A DNA stretch of 64,000 bases from the NCBI GenBank assembly GCA_947685225.1, contig CANTUV010000039.1, positions 30,682,001 through 30,746,000 of the forward strand, given 5' to 3'. Under the pieces are notes generated by a model, which saw only the letters and a program-made list of their open reading frames with translations, did not search any database and was not told the DNA's origin. This DNA comes from Garcia nutans (taxonomy: Eukaryota > Streptophyta > Magnoliopsida > Malpighiales > Euphorbiaceae). A program made the translations under genes and the position numbers. This document shows, in pieces, positions 12,845 through 23,190 of the stretch. The number at the start of each line of letters is the position of its first letter. Position 1 is the stretch's first letter.

Positions 12845-14153
12845 CTAGGAAGGATAGTCAAAATCATTATCATCATTTCCATCTCCATCTCCCTCTACCT
12901 TATCTTTGTCTCCTTCTTCCTCTTCTAAGCCCTCATCAAAACCTCCGACTAGCTCTCATTCATTCCCTTCTTCATCCAATGGAGGATATTTAGGTATGCC
13001 CATGACTTCTTGCATATCCCTAAAGTCCATGTGACAATGAGAGATCCTTTTGGTGAGATCATCAATATGAGAGGTTTGGGAGGAAATTTGTCCTTGAATT
13101 TAAGAAAGGATGTCAAGAATTGATCCTTGGAGTCTAGGTGTTTTAGGTCTTGGAATTTCCATTTGAAAAGTTTTTGGATCCTCAACTAGAAATCTTGGTC
13201 TCTTCTTATGTCGTGTTATTGCTCCTTGTTCTCCAAATGCATACTCATACCTATTATCAATTTCAACAATACATTTGGAATGCTTCAAGCATTTGATGTT
13301 TTTGGGAGCTTTAGCCTGATCAAGAGGATTGGAGAGGGTGGCTAAATTGGTAGAGATAAGAGCACCTACATATTTGGCAATTTGGGTGATGAAGGATGTA
13401 ATCATGAGTGTTCCGGTAGACTTATTTTTAAGGATGAGGAAGCAGTCAATTAAGAACTTACCGGTTTGGATTTTTATCCTTTTCTCTATGTAATAGAGAA
13501 ATAGAAGATCTTTGTGAGTCACTTTCTCTGATCTTTCTCCTTTTACATTAATAATATAGGTGATAATTCTATGGAGGATCCAAAGAGGTAAGATCCTAAG
13601 ATGTTTAGCATTGGATAGCTTATGGAAAATTAGTTTCTAAGGAGGTTTCTTTCCAAAACTCAAGTAAGATGGGATAAAAAATGGAAGGATGGGAGATATG
13701 AAGGATACATTCCATGTTGAAACCCCAAACGGAAGAAAATTCTTAGAAAGAAAGTTGATAGGAGACATTGTAGAGTTTAAAAGTGATACTATAGGGTCCT
13801 AGAGGTTCCAAGTGTCTCTTCTCAACAACCAAAGTGGTGAGAAATTCTTTGGTTAGAGATTCCTAACCTAGATCATCTTTCTCTAGAAAAATAAAATTTT
13901 CCCACCTAAGATATGCTAAGGCTTCTTTTACATAGGATTCAATTCCTAGAGTTTCTAGAGTGAAAGAAGAAAGAACTTTGTTGGGTACACATTTTTTGTT
14001 TTGAATTAATGCATACCTTTGTTTTTTTCTTCACTAAGATGCCTAGGTTTGTGAATTATTGTCCTAGGTTCCTCCATTGGGGTGGAAGAGGCAGCAATTC
14101 CCTTACTATTGTTATGCCTTGAAGCCTTCTTCTTGTGAGTCTTTGGAAGCCAT
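12845..14153 (-). pseudogene. Plant retrotransposon ORF-1 / 'putative plant transposon protein' remnant
   Basis: Read on the minus strand from MASKDSQEEGFKA (ATG at 14153). Recognisable blocks are ESLTKEFLTTL, then the family's hallmark sequence near 13480-13640 (LRILPLWILHRIITYI in mixed frames), and THKDLLFLYYIEKRI. After that come FLIDCFLILKNKSTGTLMITSFITQIAKY and an acidic tail of Glu/Asp/Gly ending near 12845. Such proteins are encoded by non-pol ORFs of plant LTR elements (Athila ORF-1, SIRE/Maximus-type). The longest open piece is 13100-13522. Stops and frameshifts occur on both sides. I cannot decide which LTR lineage it came from. A TATA-like TTTATAAATAC lies upstream, near 14256-14270 on the minus strand. 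Confidence 0.55.
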
Positions 14154-14854
14154 TAGGGCAAAAGAAAAGGATCTTGAGTTTGATGAAGAATGAGAATGAT
14201 TTTGAGTGTTTGGAAGTAGAAAGAGATAGAAGTTCATAAAATGTGAAAATTTTGAAGTATTTATAAACATTTTAGCTAAATATAGCTGTTTATAGCTATT
14301 GGAGATCAAAAGTGGACATTTTCAAAGGTGTCTAATGGCCATAATTTTTTGAAAAATTATGAATTATCTCGGTCGGACTGCACTTGGTATGGTCGAAACA
14401 TTGCAAAAGTTGGATAGTTTGAGAGTGAAGAAAGAAGTCTGGACGGACCGAGCTCACTGCATCATAACGGTAAAAACATTTTAAAAGAGCACGGTCGGAC
14501 AAGGTCTCAGAATGCTCAATTTAATTAACATTATGATAATATTTTTTGCTCTAAATTATAATTCTACCATTTATCAAAAATTACAAAATATGCCATTATC
14601 TTCAACATCTAGCAGCTAGGTTTTTAACCTAAGAAAAATATTTTCCAGCCACCGCCACTTTAAAATCATCCTACAATATGATGGGGTATCTTCAAAAATC
14701 AACACATATTTAATGCCCCATCTTCAAAAGTCTACACAGCGTATTAATTGCTCATCTTCAATTATGCATCTTCAAACTTCAATTACCCATTAAAATTCCA
14801 GTGCTGGAAAATCAAAATTTGATTGGCTAGCGCTGCCCATTATTTGCGGCAAAT

Positions 14855-14919
14855 CCCAGCGCTGCAGCAGCGCTGGGCGCTGGTGCTTCACGCAGCGGTA
14901 CCTGTGTACTGCTGCGTGA
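14855..14919. repeat. GC-rich palindrome island
   Basis: Two perfect inverted repeats in AT-rich surroundings. One has 11-base arms CCCAGCGCTGC / GCAGCGCTGGG with a single-base loop (14855-14877). The other has 9-base arms TCACGCAGC (14888-14896) / GCTGCGTGA (14911-14919). A TATA-like CTATTTAAGT follows at 14923-14932, the same word that follows the palindrome array of element B. Confidence 0.85.
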
Positions 14920-14932
14920 GTGCTATTTAAGT

Positions 14933-15875
14933 CATTCAAGGTTTAATGACAGATTAACATATAAATTAACTAATAACCTTTGCATTCAAAGAAAACAAAC
15001 TCAAAATTATGCACAGTATATGTAATATTATACAACAAATTATTGAACTCATTATGCAAAAAATTGACTATTAAAAAAATTATGCAAAAATATATTCCAA
15101 TTCAAATTATGTAATTATAAATTTAAAATACCTATTTTTAAGAGCAATAATCAAATTTAATATGTAATTTAACTATTATTAAGAACAATAATCAAATTCA
15201 ACATATAATTTAAAAATATAATACTGATAGTTATTAAAATTATTTAATAAAAACATCTTACCAATTAATTTTGAATAATCTTTGCAATCTTTAGAATCTC
15301 GTAGCTGGTTGTCACAAGCCAGAAGCTATCCAAGCTTGTATGAATACCAGAGAAAAAAATTCTTGCTATATTATGATTGAAGAAAGAATTTGACAACTGA
15401 TTTTTTTATTTTTGAATAATTTCTTTTGTAGTGGGATAATTGTTTTAATTTTACTAAAATTTATCTTCTACTCTAAAAAGGAAACTTATATTGGCAGGAA
15501 GCCTATATGCTTTCTATCCAACTACGTACAATATATTTTACAAAAGAAATATGCTACTACTTCTTCTTTTTCTTCTAGTCAAATCACTATATATTATTTA
15601 TTTTATGATTTATTAGTTTTAGTTATTAATTATTATTAATATTAAATTATTATATAATTTATTAGTTTTAGTTATTAAATAATATTAGTATTAAATTATT
15701 TTTTTTTAAATTAAAAGTATACTTACTTCAAATAAATATAATTTTAATATTCTTGGGTTTACACTATAAGTTACAAGATTATTTAATAAATATAAAAGTT
15801 AATATATATATATATATATAACTAAAAATTTTAAAAAATATTGCAGTTGATGTTTGATGTATATATAAGCACGCA
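14933..15875. other. AT-rich intergenic DNA with a CACTA-type right terminus
   Basis: No gene seen. At 15420-15433 the sequence reads TTTCTTTTGTAGTG, the reverse of a canonical CACTACAAAAGAAA terminus. No matching left end was found, so it could be a truncated CACTA end or chance. A short open frame at 15412-15639 shows no motif. Confidence 0.4.
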
Positions 15876-15877
15876 AA

Positions 15878-16166
15878 CACTAAAATATAAATGAAATATT
15901 TAGAGCAGAAGATATTTTTTGAATATTGATTATAAATTAAATTTGTCTCCAATTCTAATTAGGAAATTATTGGGGACAATCAATATATTGGTCCCTAATA
16001 ATAATAATTATTTTATTATTCTTAATATCTTATTAAAAGTTGTCCCCTATTCTTAAATAAAAATACATTGGGGACAATAAATCTTTTTGTCCCCTAAAAT
16101 ACAAAAAACAAATTATTTGGAGACCACATAAAAAAATTGTCCCCAAAACTCATCAATTTTGTAGTG
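15878..16166. mobile_element. Possible CACTA-like MITE with GGGGACAA subterminal repeats
   Basis: The right end is clear: reversed it reads CACTACAAAATTGATGAG. Inside are repeated and inverted copies of TTGGGGACAAT / ATTGTCCCCTA (near 15970, 16040, 16070, 16095 and 16138). The left end at 15878 (CACTAAAATATAAATGA) is a poor match, and the flanks AAA/ATA do not give a clean 3-bp duplication. The subterminal repeats support a CACTA derivative. The left border is uncertain. Confidence 0.4.
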
Positions 16167-17311
16167 ATAGTTTTAAGAAGGAATTTTCAAATTTGATTAG
16201 AGGTTGAACTCCAATTGACCAAACATATATGAAGGAAGGTGCTAAAAATTTTGAAAATTCGGTGTATTTAGGCATAATAATTTTATTATAATTTTTGGCA
16301 ACTGTGTCTAACTTGCTCTTGCAATAGTAATGGTGGAATAAGCAGTGTAGAGTATGTAATTGAATTTTCATATATTCTTTAACTAATAAATCGTTTTTGA
16401 TTTTGTTGCTTATTTTTTTAAAATTAATTAATAAATTAATGTTTGGAGAGACCAAAGAATATGTTATAATCACATTTCCTATCTTAGCATTTAAACCTAG
16501 AATCGGATTTTGTTTTTACATGACAATAAGAACACGGGAATGTTTAAACTATTGCTAAAATAAAATTTTATTAGTACAATATGTGGTAAAAATTATATTT
16601 TATTATATTAATTTCCATTTAAATTAAAATTTACCAAATATATGTAGTGTTAAGTGTGATTTCATCTTTAATTAATATAATATAGATGCCTAATTATTCT
16701 TTTAATATTTTTTTCTTGCTTGCAATAAACTTGGTTCTATTTAAAACTCAAACTTTATATATAAGAATTTAATTCAAATGAGTTTTATTTTATTTTATTT
16801 TTAATATTGAGAACGAAGAAGAATTAATGGTGAGATTATTACCCATGGAAACATGCATGTACCATTAAATTATAATTTATAGACTGTAAATGAAATTTAT
16901 TTTATTAATCCTTATATTTAGAAGAAAATAATTATGTAATTCAATTATTCTAATACAGAAAATTATTTCAATTAGATAGAAATCATGTTATCTTTATTGT
17001 GCAAAAAAAAAAATCATGTTATCTTCAATTTAATTTTATAATTCAATTTAATTAGACTTTGTTATAGCCAAATTTTACAAAAATTGTTTTATTTTATACC
17101 CTACAATAAGGGCAACTAAGAAAATAAATTGCATTTACTTATTATATATTCATATCATATTTGAAATAATTTTGTTATAAATTTATTGTGATTAATATTG
17201 CCTTATCCATTTTTTATTAGATAGATTGTGTTTCTATGTTATTTAATTATGTTAGGTGTTAATTAAGAGATGATCCAACATATAATTAAAGATGAATATA
17301 TATGATGTATT
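16167..17311. other. AT-rich intergenic DNA
   Basis: No convincing gene. A 106-codon minus-strand open frame (16153-16473) overlaps the CACTA-like end and has no motif I recognise. Confidence 0.45.
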
Positions 17312-17518
17312 AGGCATTGGTAGGTGCACATTTACCATGTCCATAGGGAGGCGAATTACTCAACAGACTGGCTAACTTCATATGCACCGCAGTATCCTGT
17401 TGGAGTGCAAGTGCTGCAAAATATATCTCCTGATCTTTGTCAATGGCTCATCCATGATAAGATAGGAGTTTCTTATGGTAGAAAGATTGTAGTTCAAGTC
17501 TTGAGTAGGACTCTTTAA
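17312..17518 (+). pseudogene. LINE-type RNase H (RVT_3) C-terminal fragment
   Basis: The frame HVHREANYSTDWLTSY, then PVGVQVLQNISPDLCQWLIHDKIGVSY, carries the H..REAN..AD.LA signature. That signature marks the RNase H-like domain at the C-terminus of plant non-LTR retrotransposon proteins, and of host proteins derived from them. Only about 65 codons remain, ending at a TAA. No reverse transcriptase lies upstream. It is most likely a scrap of a 5'-truncated LINE. It could also be a lone exon of a host RNase H-like gene. Confidence 0.6.
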
Positions 17519-18190
17519 GTAAAAATAAGACGATGAATATATTTATATAAGACTTGCCTTTCATTTGTTTTTTTCATTAACATTAAACATTCACTTTATT
17601 TATTAAGACTAAAATTTCGATTCTAAAAAATAACTCTCAAAAGAAGGAGTAATATGTATTTGGCTTTATAAGGGTTATGTTCTTTATTCTCAGTTGATAT
17701 GCAAATTTAGTATATTAATATCAATCTAATCAATGTTGATTTATGAATGATTCAAATAATGAATAATTTATAGAAAAGATGAATTATCATATTTAAAGCC
17801 CTAGAGATAAAAAAAAAAAATTTGAAGAAATTCAAAAAAAAAATGAAGAACAATATTAATGAGAAAAAACTTAAATAAGATATCATATATATAGCTCTAA
17901 CTCAACTAAATAGAGGAAATTAATATGTTGGTATGTGGGATCTCAATTTCTTTAGCATTAGGGTTCAGTTAACTAGTGAATATTGGTAGTATAAGGCGGA
18001 AACAAATGAAACGAAGGAAACAAATGAAACGAACTCAAATTTTTTTATTTATTTTTTATTTTTTGGTAGTTAAGGAAAGAAACTAAATAAAAAACTCAAA
18101 TTTAAGTTGCCAAACTATGTATTTGTTCATTATATACTAAGCGTGTCTATATATATGGAAAGAGGACAACCTAACTTCATGACCAAATCT
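17519..18190. other. Upstream region of the MADS gene
   Basis: AT-rich, without a transposon boundary I can identify. It ends in a pyrimidine/adenine-rich leader typical of plant promoters. No CC(A/T)6GG CArG box was seen. Confidence 0.45.
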
Positions 18191-18194
18191 CCTC

Positions 18195-18203
18195 TTATAA
18201 ATA
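18195..18203 (+). promoter_or_regulatory. TATA box of the AGL62-like gene
   Basis: TTATAAATA lies about 90 bases upstream of the start codon. It is followed by a C/A-rich leader (CTCAATCCCCAACACAAATC), a usual plant core-promoter layout. Confidence 0.6.
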
Positions 18204-18288
18204 CATCTCTCAATCCCCAACACAAATCCCACAATATTCATTCTCTTCTTCATTATATAATTTTACAGAATAAGATTATTGTAAGGTA

Positions 18289-18936
18289 ATGGCAGCTGCT
18301 GAAGGCAAGAAAACAAAGGGAAGGCAAAAGATAGAGATGAAGGAAATAGAAAATGAAGAAGATAGGCTTATCACTTTCTCAAAACGAAGGTCTGGGATCA
18401 TCAAAAAGGCTTGTGAACTTGTTACTCTAACAGGTGCTGAAGTAGCTTTCGTCGTGTTTTCGCCATCAGGTAAGCCTTTTTCCTTTGGTCATCCTTCGGT
18501 TGAATCAGTTACTAATCGCTTTCTTGGCGATGAACCTTTAGCAAACACAGACAACACTAGTCTCGCAGTCGAAGCCAACAGGCAACTAAGGATTGATAAG
18601 CTTAACAAACAACACAATCAACTGCTTCGACAACTTGACAATGAGAAAGAGAAAGGAAAAAAGTTGACGGAAAAAACAAGAGGGATAGATAGAAAAGGTT
18701 GGTGGGATACTCCCATTGAAGAGCTTAGTGTCCAAGAAATGATACAATTGGAATCTTCTTTTCAAGATCTTAAAATTAATTTGCTTAATAAACTCAAACA
18801 AAGGACTGATTTTAATAACATTGGAGATTCTTTTTCCTCTACTTCTCAGCCGCTTATTATTGATCCACCGCCTGCTCTTCTCACCAGCAATCCACCACTG
18901 CTTCCTTCTGGTTTTGATAATTTTCGCCATATATAG
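18289..18936 (+). CDS. Type I (M-alpha) MADS-box protein, AGL62-like
   Basis: Complete intronless 215-residue protein. The MADS domain (about residues 9-68) starts KKTKGRQKIEMKEIENEED and includes LITFSKRRSGIIKKACEL, TLTGAEVAFVVFSPSGK and FSFGHPSVESVTNRFL. These are hallmarks of the AGL61/AGL62 subgroup of type I factors. There is no K-box. A charged coiled-coil-like stretch (residues about 98-130) leads to the GWWDTPIEELSVQEM-type motif and a Pro/Ser-rich tail ending FDNFRHI. Arabidopsis AGL62 acts in the nucleus with AGL80 to control endosperm cellularisation; a seed role here is inferred from family only. The start is the first ATG after the leader and just before the MADS domain. The gene is intact although surrounded by transposons, and the CACTA end begins 662 bases downstream. 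Confidence 0.92.
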   Translation: MAAAEGKKTKGRQKIEMKEIENEEDRLITFSKRRSGIIKKACELVTLTGAEVAFVVFSPSGKPFSFGHPSVESVTNRFLGDEPLANTDNTSLAVEANRQLRIDKLNKQHNQLLRQLDNEKEKGKKLTEKTRGIDRKGWWDTPIEELSVQEMIQLESSFQDLKINLLNKLKQRTDFNNIGDSFSSTSQPLIIDPPPALLTSNPPLLPSGFDNFRHI

Positions 18937-19598
18937 GCCGCCGCTTCTAATTAATATTCCATCAATATAAGATTATACTATTATTCAATAATAATTATTA
19001 ATGTTTTTATTTTATATACATAATAGAAAAATACCCATGCAATGTTATAAGTATTTTTACTATATATACATATATTAATTTACGGATACAATAATAATTC
19101 AAGTAAATAATTTGATGATCATAAATATATTTTCTTATTGAATAATCAATTTAATAATAGTTTCTTCAACTGTACTCCTATAAACAAAATAATATTATAA
19201 TGTTTTAATGAAAGAATTAAATTAAACATAGATTATAGAAGTATCTTATGTATAGTAATAGTATATTCTCTTTTAGTACATCTCAATGCTATTGACATTA
19301 TAAGTATTATTGAAATTTGGCATATTAAATAATCTTTTAATTTTTTTAATATATGCTTAATATGAATTTTTTATATTTAATATTTAAAGTAATTATTTTT
19401 ATTTAATATTTAAGAAAATATATTTTGAAGAAATGTGACACATAGCAAGTAAGATTAGAAAGCTAATTGTAATAAAATTAGCTTTAAAACTATATGTTAT
19501 ATAGTAATAATTTAATAATTTTTTACCTTTAGTCAATTTTTTATTGAACTTTTTAATTGGTATATTATTTATAAATATAATCTTTATTTATTAAATAT
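18937..19598. other. 3' flank of the MADS gene
   Basis: Strongly AT-rich with several AATAAT-like words near 18985-19000 that could serve polyadenylation. No other gene is visible before the CACTA terminus. Confidence 0.5.
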
Positions 19599-19619
19599 CA
19601 CTACAAGGAAAACTGAATC

Positions 19620-20520
19620 AGACAACGCTTTCTGGCCGTTGTCTGATGAAGACAAAAACCGTTGTCTATTGAAGCGATGTCTGATAGCATTTCAGACAAC
19701 GGTTTTAAAACCGTTGTCTGATGTAGGTTTGCACAACGATTTTTAATTTTATCAGACAACGGTTTTTGGCCATTGTCTAATGATAGTTTAGATAACGGTT
19801 TCTAATTTTTCAGACTGTGGTTTCCACAACGGTTTCTAAATTGTCAGACAACAGTTTCTAAATTTTCAGACAACGATTTTTAACCGTTGTCTGATGAATG
19901 TTTAGACAACGCTTTTTGACCGTTGTCTGATGGAGACAAAAACAGTTGTATATTGAGGCGATGTCTGATAGCATTTCAGACAACGGTTTTTAACCGTTGT
20001 CTGAAGATGGTTTCCACAATGGTTTTTAGTTTTATCAGACAACGGTTTTTAACCGTTGTCTGATGAAGGTTTAGACAACGCTTTTTGACCGTTGTCTGAT
20101 GAAGACAAAAACCGTTGTCTATTGAGGCGATGTCTGATAGCATTTCAGACAACGATTTTTAACCGTTGTCTGAAGATGGTTTCCACAAAGGTTTTTAGTT
20201 TTATCAGACAACAGTTTTTAACCATTGTCTGATGAAGGTTTAGACAACGCTTTTTGACCGTTGTCTGATGAAGACAAAAACCATTATCTATTGAGGCGAT
20301 GTCTGATTAAGGTTTATACAATACTTTCTTATTAAAAACCGTTGTCTGATTAAGGTTTACATAACGCTTTCTTATTAAAAACCGTTGTCTGATGAAGGTT
20401 TACACAATGCTTTCTTATTAAAAACCGTTGTCTGATTAAGGTTTACACAACACTTTCTTATTAAATACCGTTATCTAATGAAGGTTTACACAACGCTTTT
20501 TAATTTTTCAGACAATGGTT
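19620..20520. repeat. CACTA subterminal repeat array (CAGACAACGGTT)
   Basis: Dozens of copies of ACCGTTGTCTGA, direct and inverted, often as hairpins. An example is CAGACAACGGTT (19977-19988) against AACCGTTGTCTG (19992-20003). The first part has a higher-order period of 169 bases (TTTAGACAACGCTTTTTGAC at 19901, 20070 and 20239). The last part has a roughly 50-base unit with TTTACACAACGCTTTCTTATT. Subterminal arrays in CACTA elements are the binding sites of the element's TNPA-type protein, which is presumably their role here. Confidence 0.9.
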
Positions 20521-21354
20521 AATTAATCTAAAACTGTTGTAGAAGGACGCTAAATACAATGATTAATTAATGTGGCACATTGAATATTAGACAATAGTTT
20601 CAATGTTCATTTTCATTTCACCACCATTGTGTGTTAAACTGTACATTATACATATAAGACAACACTTTACAATGGAGGATTGCAAATTTGGGAATAAAAA
20701 AACCTCCACAAATTCAACCATTCAACATATTAACAAACTAAAAAAAAATCAACACTATACATATATCACTGAATTATACTATTAACTTCAACTTGAATGA
20801 CGCTTCATGAAATATTTGGCGAAGTCAATCCTAATCTTGTTGATGTCGGCATCACTATACTCCAAGTTGCCTCTGCGTAGCCACTGAAAAATGAATCAAA
20901 TTTTGGTTAGCCACATGTGGTAAATACAAAACTATTATATAAAAAATGAAAATAATTAAAATTCTCACCTTAGCTGCAAACTGAAGCTCCTTGTCATAAC
21001 AGATTTCCTTCATGTACCTCATGACAAAGAGGCCGCAGTCCGTGGCCCCTTTCTGCACAGGAACCCCCTGAAATAGCAAATGAAAACAAAAATGAAGTAC
21101 CACATGTTACTTCCATATGTAAACCCATATGCAAACCAACACATCAACCTAATCACACAACCTAACCTGAAATCTGAACAAACATTTGTTTAGATCATTT
21201 TTTTACTAGTTTTTAGTATGATTTTATGTGTGTTTTAGTTAATTTTTTGATTAATTGTTGTTTTAAGTGTGTTTAAAGTGTTATTTTTAGGTTTAGGTAC
21301 AAAAACACCCTTGGAAGATCAAAACAGGGCAAGAAAAGCATGAACCAAGCAAGA

Positions 21355-21872
21355 CATGGCCAAGCCAAAGCAAGCTTGGCCATGTCCCTCAAAAGAAATT
21401 CAAGGCAGAAATAGACACACCCAGAGACACGGCCAAGCCTCTGGCCGTGTCTCACTCAAAGAGCAAATCAAAGAACAAGCCAAAGAAGAGAATGAAAAGA
21501 AGGAAAATGAGCAACAGAGAGAGACACACCCAAGGGACACGGCCAAGCCACAGGCCGTGTCCCTCCAAACATGTCAAACACGGCCAAGCTCACCTAAGCT
21601 TGGCCGTGTCACACTCCATTCCAAAGAAAAGATGAAGGTCACATGAGACATGGCCAAGCCAACCTTGGCTTGGTCGTGTCACCCCCTTGAAAAGAAAGAA
21701 AAGAAAGAAAGAGAAGAAAAGAGCCAGTGAGGAACACGGCCAACTGGCTTGGCCGTGTCCCATGGAAATCAAGAGACACGGCCAAGCCAACCTTGGCTTG
21801 GCCGTGTCACCTAATGGAAAGCAAGGAAAAGACTAAGAGACAAGGCCAAGCCAACTCAAGCTTGGCCGTGTC
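21355..21872. repeat. Array of eight GGCCGTGTC palindromes in the LTR of B
   Basis: Eight inverted repeats built on ACACGGCC..GGCCGTGT, 26-36 bases each and spaced 40-110 bases. The best is 21775-21808, with perfect 16-base arms GACACGGCCAAGCCAA / TTGGCTTGGCCGTGTC around CC. Other arms are GAGACACGGCC / GGCCGTGTCTC (21424-21453), GGGACACGGCC / GGCCGTGTCCC (21534-21563) and ACACGGCCAAGCT / AGCTTGGCCGTGT (21578-21609). The spacer between palindromes is purine-rich. Confidence 0.92.
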
Positions 21873-21883
21873 ACCCTTAATAT

Positions 21884-21893
21884 CTATTTAAGT
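21884..21893 (+). promoter_or_regulatory. Candidate TATA box of element B
   Basis: CTATTTAAGT lies 11 bases after the last palindrome and about 30-40 bases before a purine-rich leader. It is the likely core promoter of the LTR. Confidence 0.45.
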
Positions 21894-23039
21894 TCTTTCG
21901 CATGACAGAAAAAAGGAGGACGGCTAGGGTTTGAGTTAGAGAAAAGAAAAGAGAAGGAGAGGGCAAACATAATTTGGGATGAGGAGAGAGTGACACTCTC
22001 CTTGTCCCTCATCTTCATCCTCCATCTTCATCTTCTCCATCTTCCATTGATAAGATCTTTGAGGTTCTTTGGGATAAGTTGGGTTAACAAGCTCTTGAAG
22101 GTTGAAGAAGCTTATTGAAGGTTTGGTGACTTGAGAAAGCTCCATTCCATATTGCAAAGGAGAATCAACCATTGAAGAGGGCTTGAGTTCTTCATCAAAT
22201 ACATCAAGTGGAGCTAGGAGGAAGATTAGTAATCCTACTTTTGGCATCTTCACAAGGGGTTTTTCTATTCTCTCTTGTAATTCATTTCAATATTGTTTTT
22301 GTTGTATTAAGAGATTGATATTACAATGAACAACTTGTATTTGATTTATATTGAGTTGAATGAATGTTTTAATTTGATGATGTTGAGCTAAATACCCATG
22401 CCTAGGGTTTGTAGTATATTTGGTTGAATGTTTTGATTTGATATTTACATTGATGTTCCTTGTTGATTGGTTGATTGTATTATATTAAATGCTAGGTTGA
22501 TAGATTAGCTACCTATTAATCTTTGAATATTGGATGATGGACCGAGAGGTGAAATCCGATATCGGAACTATATAATCAACCACCATATGAATGAATTAGA
22601 AATATAAGTTCTAGGGTTTCATTAATTTGGTAATGTAAAATAATTGGTTATTGCTAATTCATGAATGTGAGAACTAATGAATTGGTAATTGACTAATTAA
22701 CCTTAAGGATCAAATTAATTACAAGGTTATGTTAATGGATAATTGAGAATTGAGCTTTGATTGAATGGACCTATAACCCTAGGCATTTTTCCAAGAACTG
22801 AATTGATCTTGTGCACCCATCACTTATATCAATCTCTATGCACGTTACTTTTAGGTTTAAATTAATCTTGCACATTTCATACAACAAACTCTCGCTTTTA
22901 ATTTAATTGCTTTAATCAAGCTATTACGAACCACACCTTCTTGGGGAAACGACCTTGGGGCGATCACCTTTGCTACAGCTACCTTGTATACTTGCGAGTG
23001 CAGCTTTGTACCAGTACTAATTCGAGCGCAACAAGTTTT

Positions 23040-23058
23040 TGGCTCCGCTGTCGGGAAA
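23040..23058 (+). other. Primer binding site of element B (tRNA-Asp type)
   Basis: TGGCTCCGCTGTCGGGAAA matches the Athila-type TGGCGCCGTTGCCGGGGA site with a few changes and lies directly after the LTR. Confidence 0.75.
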
Positions 23059-23190
23059 GGTTGTTTAAGTAGTGATAGTTTGATTTTTCTTTACAATTTA
23101 ATTGTTTGTTTATTTTCTTTTAATTGTTTGTTTGTTTTTGTTTGATTTTCTTTTAATTTAATTATTTGTTTGTTTTCTTTAAGTTGCTAA

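Larger units (their letters stand above)
21187..23033 (+). repeat. 5' LTR of element B
   Basis: It starts TGTTTAGATC and ends just before the primer site (…GCGCAACA; exact end uncertain by a few bases). It contains eight palindromes at 21355-21872, a TATA-like CTATTTAAGT at 21884-21893 and a CTAGGGTTT leader. Near 22945-22990 is the GGGGAAACGACCTTGGGG stretch seen near the 3' end of Athila-type LTRs. Confidence 0.75.

Noticed and set aside
18107..18289. Upstream frame ending at the MADS start codon
   Set aside because: Most of it lies upstream of the TATA box, so it is unlikely to be transcribed as a uORF.
18586..18930. 114-codon minus-strand frame opposite the MADS gene
   Set aside because: It is a shadow of the AGL62-like coding sequence, with low-complexity basic composition and no motif.
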